From Fonsecaea monophora (lineage: Eukaryota; Ascomycota; Eurotiomycetes; Chaetothyriales; Herpotrichiellaceae), in NCBI RefSeq assembly GCF_001642475.1, contig NW_019174066.1, positions 1 through 64,000 of the forward strand: 64,000 nt of DNA. The letters run 5' to 3'. Made by a program: the position numbers and the translations under genes. The notes beneath the pieces are model-generated. The model did not search any database, had not been told where the DNA came from, and saw only the letters and a program-made list of their open reading frames with translations. This document shows, piece by piece, positions 56,677 through 64,000 of the stretch. Numbering within the stretch: the stretch's first letter is position 1; each line of letters begins with the position of its first letter.

Positions 56677-57051
56677 ATGACGCGTCCGTGATGGATTAGG
56701 GAGTTAGTGTGAGTATATGTATAGCAACTCGGGGAGGAATATTGGTGTATCGCTGCCTTGTCTTTCGACCCAATCATTAAAATCCAGCAAGATGACCAGA
56801 TGTACTACCATGCTGCTCAAGTCTGAGTCAACTTCGGGAGGGTTCATTGTACTTATAGTAAAACAATGGTTGTAGGATCAATATCGACATACTTGCCTAG
56901 GGAAGCGGCGTCACTTGGTACAATAAAAGGCAGGCAGGGAAAAGTGTCCAACAAAGCGTTTTGCTCTACTATATCTTCATCTTCCATCTGGAAACGAACT
57001 GGAAGGTAAACTGGTCGGGTTGATTTTAATGATGATTCTATTTCTATGTCT
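56677..57051. other. Intergenic between convergent genes
   Basis: No feature recognised. Confidence 0.45.
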
Positions 57052-57807
57052 CTACAACAAACCTCTAGATTGCTTGTCCTTGCACAGTTTCGCGAGCAGC
57101 TCGACATTATCCTGATCACTCCCCTTCTTAAAACCAGGCATCAAGGCCAACCACTGATACACACACTCTCTCAGTTCCTTTGGCAATCTCGGGGGCTCGT
57201 TCAGCACCCTCTCAAAAGCATCCACCACCTTCTGGGCGACATCGTCAATCATGGACTCGCCAACCGTCCTCCCTCGAGTGCCTTCCACTCCAGCTTGCGC
57301 CCTTTGGAGGCTCGTCTTGTAGCCCACCATGGCGTGCGCACTCACACCCGCGGTCCGTGGCCAGTTGGAGCTCATCAGGTTCCACGCGTCGCCCGTCTCT
57401 GCCTGGTCGCCCGCACCGCGAAAGTCCGTCCGGAGCACGACAGCGGGGATATCAGCCATTTTGGCGACCATGTACTCGACTACCGTGCCGGCATCTAACT
57501 CGGTCCCGTCGTAAGTAAACATGGCCATGTCGCAGGAAAGCAGAGCCCGGATGTCCTCGTCCCTGATGGAATGGGGACTCTGGTCACGCTGTTCGAGATC
57601 CTGGGGTAAGACGGGGATGAACTTCCCCGAGGAGCACTTTTGGATGGCCTGAGCGAGGAGAGCATTGGTGTGGAGTTCGGCAATGGTGAATAGTGGACCG
57701 GCGTGATAATATGTGTAAGACTTTGGCGGGTGCGAGATTTCTTGTTGGCTGGGATCGGTGGTGTGGGTGGCAAGCACTGAAGCTGTGTCCGCAAGGCGTT
57801 CAGTCAT
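57052..57807 (-). CDS. Nucleoside 2-deoxyribosyltransferase-like protein
   Basis: 251 residues from the ATG at 57807 (MTERLADTASV). Longer in-frame extension upstream passes through a TG/AG repeat and is probably 5' UTR. Motifs of the NDT family: YYHAGPLFTIAELHTNALLAQAI at the N-terminus (only the YxAGPLF part is catalytic), IRALLSCDMAMFTYDG and DAGTVVEYMVAKMADIP with the nucleophile-like Glu. Family enzymes exchange bases on deoxynucleosides or hydrolyse nucleotides; the fungal branch is poorly studied. A small 41-codon ORF precedes it on the same strand. Confidence 0.8.
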   Translation of the reverse strand: MTERLADTASVLATHTTDPSQQEISHPPKSYTYYHAGPLFTIAELHTNALLAQAIQKCSSGKFIPVLPQDLEQRDQSPHSIRDEDIRALLSCDMAMFTYDGTELDAGTVVEYMVAKMADIPAVVLRTDFRGAGDQAETGDAWNLMSSNWPRTAGVSAHAMVGYKTSLQRAQAGVEGTRGRTVGESMIDDVAQKVVDAFERVLNEPPRLPKELRECVYQWLALMPGFKKGSDQDNVELLAKLCKDKQSRGLL

Positions 57808-57888
57808 GGCGGCAGATATGGATATCGACTCTTGTAAGGGGGTGTTTTTCTGATAAGGCTTGGTAGGACAGCCCCGAGCTGCAGGGAG

Positions 57889-57918
57889 AAAGAGAGAGAG
57901 TGTGTGTGTGTGTGTGTA
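57889..57918. repeat. (AG)n/(TG)n microsatellite
   Basis: AGAGAGAGAG runs into TGTGTGTGTG in the leader of the NDT-like gene. Confidence 0.9.
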
Positions 57919-57919
57919 T

Positions 57920-58045
57920 TCAGGTGTAGGCGACCGGGGAACCAGGGTTAGCCAGGTTGCCAAATTTGTTGGTGAAGAAGAGGGCAGTAGGGATGGTGAT
58001 GGCGGCGGTGATGATAGTGCTGATGAGCAGCATGGCGGGATTCAT
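57920..58045 (-). CDS. Possible 41-residue membrane micropeptide or uORF
   Basis: ATG at 58045 in a strong context (ACCATG), stop at 57920. The product begins MNPAMLLISTIITAAITI, a likely single TM helix, then PTALFFTNKFGNLANPG. It lies about 110 bp upstream of the NDT-like start on the same strand and so could be an upstream ORF or a separate tiny gene. Composition looks protein-like (helix, then polar tail), which random frames rarely show. Not proven. Confidence 0.4.
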   Translation of the reverse strand: MNPAMLLISTIITAAITIPTALFFTNKFGNLANPGSPVAYT

Positions 58046-59281
58046 GGTGTTTTTGAGGCGAAACTGGTGGTACTGTTGCAATCAACTTTTTGGCTTACTA
58101 GTGCTTTACTGCACAATTTTTTAAGTGTAACTGCGTTATCCAAGGGTGACATGGCGGGGGGAGATGCACTTGGGGAGAGAATCTCTCCATTTATACTGGT
58201 GGATATGGTCATCACGCAGCCTAGGCAATCTGATAGCAGCTGAACTTAGGTAAAAAGTTTCTAATCTTGGGCTCCATAGGTGGTGATGGGGGGCTGGTGA
58301 AGCCTAAGCCAGTGGGCAGCAGGCGCTCCCATCTCTTTCTCCGGCTAGATTCTCTAGTTAAAGGGGGCCTCTGGCTGGTTGAGTCGAACACGCCGGACTT
58401 GGAGATGCTTGGCACCTCGACGCCGCAGGTTCACTTGGCTTCAAACCTGGTATCACCTTCTTGATCCCATAAACAACCACTGTCTCCGTTGGCAGTCCTG
58501 CTGATCAGCTTGCTTAGTCCATTGGCTTGCCTCACTGAATACTACCAGCCATCTTGTTTGTCCTCTTGTCCCGACCTGCGCCGCCAAACTCTGCATCCCC
58601 TCCTGCTCGATCGCGCCCTTGGCCCAACACATCCATTTCAGCCTCTGCTCAGAACCGAAGTTCGGTGACAAGGAGCTACATGGGATGAGTCCATTACTGA
58701 GATAGGGGATATCTGCTTGTTGCCCAACAATACCATATCGCCCTCCAAACCACAGAAGGCTATATCGTCCTTGAGTCCGGTCGTTTTATCCTTGACACCT
58801 TGATGCGGTTCCCCTGGCTCGAGTAACCTTGTATAGAAGATGACTGGGACCAAAATCGGATAAGCATTCGATACCCACCAGTCAGACCAGCAGGGCACGA
58901 GACAAATATTAGATACTGGAGGTATTATAGGTCGGAAAGTCAGCAATTACTGTACAAGGTCAGGTACTGTAAGCCCTGCCCCCCATCAGGCTGATGACCC
59001 CTATTCCGCTCTCCAACATAAATTGCATATAACACAGCCTTGCAGTTTTGTAGACGACTGTGTGGCCCTCTGACCGGTCACTTGTCGGAGGTCCATGGCT
59101 ACTTGGACAAAATAGAGAAGAGAGTCACGATTCAAGCTCTCGCGCTGTTTGCGTGATACTGGTATGTTCTGGTATGTCTGGGTCTTATGGATAGTAACCC
59201 TTCCCCTGGTGGGCTCTTCTCTTTCCAAGCATGTCCAACAGGACCTCGTCAGTACCTCGACATGCTTCTCCTACGAACCTC
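58046..59281. other. 1.2-kb intergenic region
   Basis: Promoter of the micropeptide/NDT-like unit and 3' flank of the SDR gene. No supported gene. Confidence 0.5.
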
Positions 59282-60073
59282 TCATAGGAGGAAGACACCG
59301 CCATCTGTCCTGATACACGTGCCCGTGACGTTCTTGTCCTTCAGCACGTACAGGAACGACTCCACTACATCCTCGACCTGGCCAACCTCGCCTGTGGCGA
59401 CATGGGCTTTCGAACGCTCTAGCGCGGCCTTGACTTTGGTTTTGTCGCCCAGACTGGTTTCCCAGAGCTCCGTGTCCACGACGCCGGGCGAGATCAAGTT
59501 GACACGCACGGGTTTTAGCTCGAGAGCAAGACCGCGGGTCATGCCGTGCAGGCCACTGGCGTAGGATGCCACCACGGCCCAATTGGGCAGCGGTTTCTCC
59601 GAGACCGAGCCCGTGGTCAAGGTGATGGAGCTCGCCGGGCCTGGGTTGAGGTAAGGGATGGCCTCCTTTGCAACGAAGAAGGGCGCAAAGAATCGGACCA
59701 TGCCAGCTTGCTTCATGAACGGCAAGTCGACTTCTGCGAGGGGTTTGGCCGCAAGCGCGTCACCAGCTGAGAAGACCACATGGTCGAGTTTGCGGCCGAT
59801 CTTTGAGAACAGGTTCTTGATGTTGGCTTCCAGCGTGGACTCGTCGCCAAGATTGCATGCCAGGCCCGTGATGGTGGCTTTGGAGTCTGGGTACGCGGAC
59901 TGAAGGCGTGACACGGCCGAGTCGACCCTCTGCTGCCGCGACGAGGAGAGGTAGAGGTGGGCGACGTTGTGCTCCAAAAGGGCCTCTGCCAGACCGAAGC
60001 CGAGCCCTGATGTGCCTCCGATGATTAGGACGGTGGTGTTGGCGAGCTTGTTGGCGTATTTGGGGGTCGCCAT
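59282..60073 (-). CDS. Short-chain dehydrogenase/reductase, atypical active site
   Basis: 263 residues from the ATG at 60073 (MATPKYANK); upstream in-frame ATG at 60133 adds a low-complexity Thr/His tract. Rossmann motif GGTSGLG (residues 19-25), cofactor-loop SSSRQQRVD suggests NADP, VVFSAGDA replaces the NNAG motif, catalytic-strand TLTTGSVSEKP is followed by SYASGLHGMTRGLALEL. The usual YxxxK reads Y-A-S-G-L, so the lysine is missing. PVRVNLISPGVVDTELW and TGTCIRTDGG are normal for the fold. Redox activity is therefore uncertain; relatives with YxxGLHG exist in fungi. Confidence 0.85.
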   Translation of the reverse strand: MATPKYANKLANTTVLIIGGTSGLGFGLAEALLEHNVAHLYLSSSRQQRVDSAVSRLQSAYPDSKATITGLACNLGDESTLEANIKNLFSKIGRKLDHVVFSAGDALAAKPLAEVDLPFMKQAGMVRFFAPFFVAKEAIPYLNPGPASSITLTTGSVSEKPLPNWAVVASYASGLHGMTRGLALELKPVRVNLISPGVVDTELWETSLGDKTKVKAALERSKAHVATGEVGQVEDVVESFLYVLKDKNVTGTCIRTDGGVFLL

Positions 60074-60923
60074 GGGTGTGTATGTATGTGAAGGACAGCG
60101 GAGACAGGGACAGGTGTGTGTATGCGCAGTCAAGGCGTTTAAACAATTATTGAATGAGGGACGAGGAGGTGGTGCGAGGAGGTCTTGGGGTATTTGGGGC
60201 TACACTGGCTTGACTAGTACATACAACCTGAGTATCTAAGGTATATATATCTATCTCTTATATCTAATATTGCATGTCCTACCACTCCCCCGATCCGTTC
60301 CCCCAATCATCCCGTACTGCAATTCTACCACCTACCCACCAGCGACTAATCTACCCTGACTTATCTACCTATCTCCTCGGCCATATTTGTCATCCCTCGT
60401 CCATGCATCGATCCATCTTCCCATACAGACACCGGCAGTTTCGGACTTAACAACAGTCCCTAGCGCGGGGTTTAAGATGTCCATGGTCCATGTTCGATGA
60501 CGCCCATATTAGCCCATGTTTCCATGCCAATCAATGATGGATGGGTGACGGATCATACCTGTGCTGAATCAGCAGCAGTCTCGATGGAGGGGCACCCAAG
60601 CGGGCACAACACGATGGACTTTTTGAAGATTTCGGCATTCCCCGCTGCCAGGCGGTGTACACATACGAGAGACATGTTATGTGAGTATGTAAGTACCCCA
60701 ACTTACAACAACTGCAACACGAACGAATATTGTCCCTCCTGGCAGATCACAAGAGATGGGATTCCCGGTATCAGAAAAGGGAGATCGTCTGTATCCTATA
60801 AAAGAAAAAGAAAAAATAGATCTCTTGTGTATCTGTTCTGAAGAATGGTGATATATAATATGTATAGCGGTCCAGGTTACCCCAATGCTGCGGGTAGAAT
60901 ATAAACCACACCCAACTCGACAC
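60074..60923. other. Intergenic region
   Basis: Promoter of the SDR and 3' flank of the regulator. AT-rich near 60240-60275. No gene seen. Confidence 0.5.
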
Positions 60924-62612
60924 TCACTCGATGTTCGATTCGTCTCCTGCTGTTGCCGTGCGCATATCGTGGATATCGTCAGCCAAAGCTCGCAGATAAC
61001 TCTGCTGCGCCGACTCCAGGTAGAAGAACCTCTTGGAGAGGGCGACGAGAGCGGCAAAGATCCCGTCGGCATCGTCATCTCCGCGAAGACAGACGGGCAG
61101 AGAGCCGCCTTGAGCCACAAACCACGTGTGAGTCTCCGAGCCGACCTGAGAAGACATGGCACCGATGCTCAGAGCCCATGCGAGGACTTCTTGGTGGCCA
61201 TTCCACTCTGCTTCCGGGATGGAGCACAGTCGATCCTGCAGGAAGGGCGCCATGACTTTGGCCGTCCGGACTCGCCCAGTCACGGTAAAGCACAGGAACA
61301 TCCACAGCACAAGCGCCGTGCGAACGGCTTCACTTCGCCCATCGTCCAGTTCGAGATGTAGAAGCCGATGTCTGATGGCGAAGCTGCGCATGCTCACCCA
61401 ATGGAACACCTCACGACCGTCAAAGGATTGATGCTCGTCCCCAGGAGCAGCGGATTGTGAGGACTCGAAGACGGAGACCACCACTGCAAGATCCAGAACT
61501 ATCCAGCGCAGGGACGCAGGGATTATCCCCTGCTGCGCCGAGCTGAGAAGGCCGCACCCCATGACGACGGTGCCCGAGAGAAGCTTCTGAAGCTCTTGGA
61601 GACCGTAGGCGGTCATGGGGTGGTCGTCGCCGTTGTCAAAATCAGAATCAGACCACAGAGGCTTCTGCTGTAGCTCCCCGGCCACATAGGCATCGCCAGT
61701 CAACAAAAGATCCACGAGCGGACCCTCCTGGGACTTGAGGCCGCCGATCAGGTCAATGATAGACTTGGCCGCCTTGAGATGCACGTATCCGGCCTCACGA
61801 TTGTACCTGTACCACTCGGCACACCCCAGCGCAAAGATATTGAAGATCAGCCGCCCCGTAATCGGTTGCCGACTCTTGACATAATTCTGAGAAGCCCGCA
61901 GTGCCTGGTGCATATAGAAAGTGCCGTCTCCCGGCGGAGATATCCCCTCGATATCGTTCATGTAACTTGCCATGTAGGCAAGCAGGGCGTACATGTTGTA
62001 CTTGTCATGGAGGCATCCTTGGACCAAACTCATGGCGTCGTGCCGAAACGTGTATTCGTGATCGAACCGGCCACTTCTCTCCAGATGCCACACATTCGGG
62101 TGCCACACCCGGAGAAAATAGTGTAGCAGGCTGTAGATGCCTTCGTCGACCCTGACACATGTCACCTTGAAAGGATCAAAATTTTCCTCTGCTGAAGCAG
62201 GGAACACCGGTATTGAGCCAGGCGACCCTGACAGCGTGGGGTGTGGCTGTGAATCTTCCCAGAGCAACGGATCGATATTTGGAGATAGCGGCTGTAGATA
62301 CTGATCACCGTCAAAGTGAATCAGAGATTCTGACGGACGATGTATTCGGTCCGATGTATGTTGTGTCGAAGACTCCCCAAGGTAGTCATCGCCATAGTTG
62401 GATTCATCTTGACAATTCTCCAATCCTTTGCCTTGGTGTTCAGGGCGAGTGTACGGTGGCTGTCCAGAGTACATTATGGCGTCTTCGAACTTCTTGTACC
62501 GCCGTCCCTTCTGGACATGGCTGTGGATCTTTATTCTCTCGCTCTTGTGGCTGTGGGACAGTGAATCCGAGCCGGCAGTTTTATTGATGAACATAAACTT
62601 GGGCGCCTTCAT
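60924..62612 (-). CDS. Fungal-specific regulator without zinc cluster
   Basis: 562 residues, single exon. The N-terminus FMFINKTAGSDSLSHSHKSERIKIHSHVQKGRR (best seen as FxFINKT, then SERIKIHSHVQ) is typical of Pezizomycotina regulators that carry the Fungal_trans_2-type helical region without a zinc cluster. The body has helices such as EGIYSLLHYFLRVWHP and RLIFNIFALGCAEWYRY. No recognisable DNA-binding domain. It may work as a cofactor or respond to a ligand. TATA-like box on the minus strand at 62711-62718, about 100 bp upstream. Confidence 0.78.
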   Translation of the reverse strand: MKAPKFMFINKTAGSDSLSHSHKSERIKIHSHVQKGRRYKKFEDAIMYSGQPPYTRPEHQGKGLENCQDESNYGDDYLGESSTQHTSDRIHRPSESLIHFDGDQYLQPLSPNIDPLLWEDSQPHPTLSGSPGSIPVFPASAEENFDPFKVTCVRVDEGIYSLLHYFLRVWHPNVWHLERSGRFDHEYTFRHDAMSLVQGCLHDKYNMYALLAYMASYMNDIEGISPPGDGTFYMHQALRASQNYVKSRQPITGRLIFNIFALGCAEWYRYNREAGYVHLKAAKSIIDLIGGLKSQEGPLVDLLLTGDAYVAGELQQKPLWSDSDFDNGDDHPMTAYGLQELQKLLSGTVVMGCGLLSSAQQGIIPASLRWIVLDLAVVVSVFESSQSAAPGDEHQSFDGREVFHWVSMRSFAIRHRLLHLELDDGRSEAVRTALVLWMFLCFTVTGRVRTAKVMAPFLQDRLCSIPEAEWNGHQEVLAWALSIGAMSSQVGSETHTWFVAQGGSLPVCLRGDDDADGIFAALVALSKRFFYLESAQQSYLRALADDIHDMRTATAGDESNIE

Positions 62613-63509
62613 ACCTGCACCGAGTGCCCACAGTGCTGACAGAAGAGTCCACAGATGATACTTCCACCTTCCGTTCAGTGAGATTAATCCAAATTCGTGG
62701 GCGGGCTGGGCTATATAGGAGCGGTGCTGGAGTCACGGAGGGAATTCTTTATGGAACAGGCGTCAACGTTGCCCCACGGTCTGGTTGGGCCGAGAAATGG
62801 GGCCAAACGAGGCTTCCCAGAAGCTCCCATAACGGCTCCAATTCAGGATATCGATACATGACCTCCGAAAGGAGTGATAGCGAGACTTTGGGAGTTTTGG
62901 TATAGCCAAGGCGCGGTGAAGCGGAGCCTCGCGATCGGCGAGGCATAGCGAAGAAGCTTGGAAGCTTGTCCTTCAAAGGGAGCGAATAGAACAGGAGCAT
63001 ATTCAGGGTATTTTAGTAGATACTCGGGTAGCAGATAACGAGCGGGAACAGCGACTGTGGCGTCTGTGCATGGACAAGCCAGAGGACTTCTTTGGATCGC
63101 CAGATTAGGAAATGGGTACTTCCTATTCTGGTAAGGCCCAATGGCGCCAACAGCTGGACTCCAGGATGATTACTCGGTAGTAATAGGTGAACAAAGCATC
63201 CAGGTCTGACAGACAAACCCCACAGACAGACAGAGACCGTCAAGGAGAACTGAATCAATCAAAAGAGAATGGAGTCGGGAATCGATCCAATCCTACGCTG
63301 GTATCGCTCAGCTTGAACAGCAAGAGGTGGCCACTCGTGGGACGGAGATACATTCCCCGAACAACACGAGGTAATGGCTTTCAGGAACAGAATAATGGTG
63401 TTTTAGGTCATAATCATCTTGTGCAAACTACCTTTTGAATAATCGTCTTACATAACCGGCCACTAGCTTCAGTCGGCTGTGTGGCTACACGCCTCGTTGC
63501 AATAACCAT
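62613..63509. other. Intergenic region
   Basis: Contains a TATA-like box for the regulator and an inverted repeat GCCTCGC/GCGAGGC at 62926-62944. No supported gene. Confidence 0.5.
62711..62718 (-). promoter_or_regulatory. TATA box of regulator gene
   Basis: CTATATAG, palindromic, about 100 bp upstream of the ATG at 62612. Confidence 0.5.
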
Positions 63510-64000
63510 TTACTCTGCGTCAGGCATCTTGAGCACATATCGTCCAGCGATTTGCCCAGCATGCATCAACTCGTAGACCTTGGGAAGTTCTTTCAGATCC
63601 ACCGTCTTGAATGGCACCTTGATCAATCCGCGTGCAAAGAAGTCGAGAGCCTCCTCGCTGTCCTGTCGATTCCCGACGTACGAGGCCTGGATTCTGATCA
63701 TCTTCACCACTGACTCGAAAACTGGGGCACGGATATATGCCTTGGCGGGAAGACCAATCACAATAACGGTGCCGCGGGGCCGGACGTATTCCGCCGCTTG
63801 TTGGAAGGGCTTCTCGGTGACGGCGACAAGAATGACGGCATGAGGACCGAGGCCATCCTTTGTGGCGGCCTTGACGTCCTTGACAACGTCGCTGGATTTG
63901 GCGAAATCGATGAAGGTCTGTTATCATGCAGGGTTAGTACCATTCCAGCACATAAAGAGTATTTTGAAGACTTACGCTGGACCCCATCTTTTCACAGAGA
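63510..64000 (-). CDS. Zinc-dependent alcohol dehydrogenase, C-terminal part
   Basis: 3' end of a gene that continues beyond the right edge. Exons seen: 64000-63976 (partial) and 63917-63510. The 57-bp intron has a clean GTAAGT donor and ends at ACAG. The last 136 codons read TFIDFAKSSDVVKDVKAAT, then ILVAVTEKPFQQAAEYVRP, RGTVIVIGLPAK, SYVGNRQDSEEALDFFARG and the ending GQIAGRYVLKMPDAE. This is the cofactor domain and C-terminus of a medium-chain, Adh1-like NAD-linked alcohol dehydrogenase. The zinc-binding N-terminal half is not in the window. Confidence 0.9.

Noticed and set aside
57808..57963. N-terminal extension of the NDT-like protein
   Set aside because: It runs through a TG/AG microsatellite and overlaps the 41-codon ORF; the ATG at 57807 directly precedes the conserved domain.
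63270..63345. tRNA-like stretch on the minus strand (GGATCGATTCC)
   Set aside because: T-stem and acceptor do not pair; probably chance.

Overview
This is nuclear DNA of a filamentous ascomycete (Pezizomycotina). Genes are dense and on both strands. Introns are mostly 45-70 nt with GT-AG ends and CTNAC-like branch points. The gene set is typically fungal: Zn2Cys6 regulators, a Fhl1-type forkhead factor, a Whi5-like G1/S repressor, a type 2 glycosyltransferase and a CBM14 secreted protein. I cannot fix the order; Eurotiomycetes or Dothideomycetes both fit. I joined exons by hand from splice signals and family conservation. There is no RNA-seq support here.

Layout. 1-30 kb is mainly housekeeping: MAP2 (3' end cut off by the left edge), a secreted yellow/MRJP-like protein, a zinc metallopeptidase with a jacalin tail, a Whi5-like protein isolated between two gaps of over 3 kb, TSR4, a small membrane protein, a short LPxEVR/2EXR-type protein, a GT2 glycosyltransferase, TEN1 (CST telomere capping), SNF7 (ESCRT-III), an F-box-like protein and RRP6 (nuclear exosome).

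30.2-42.8 kb is an accessory block. It holds two Zn2Cys6-type regulators, a TetX-like FAD monooxygenase divergent from an NAD(P)H:FMN reductase, a DHA1 MFS transporter, and a salicylate-hydroxylase-like monooxygenase divergent from a 2,3-dihydroxybenzoate-decarboxylase-like amidohydrolase. The last pair could turn salicylate and/or 2,3-dihydroxybenzoate into catechol. The regulator beside the transporter has only the first half of its zinc cluster.

43-64 kb holds a CBM14 (Avr4-type fold) small secreted protein, MDM35 (79 aa in four tiny exons), a 2OG-Fe(II) oxygenase, FHL1, a prenylcysteine-oxidase-like flavoprotein, a polytopic membrane protein, a nucleoside 2-deoxyribosyltransferase-like protein with a 41-codon ORF just upstream, an SDR lacking the usual active-site lysine, a Zn-cluster-less fungal regulator, and the 3' part of a zinc alcohol dehydrogenase cut off by the right edge. 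I found no convincing tRNA, rRNA, CRISPR, or intact transposon.
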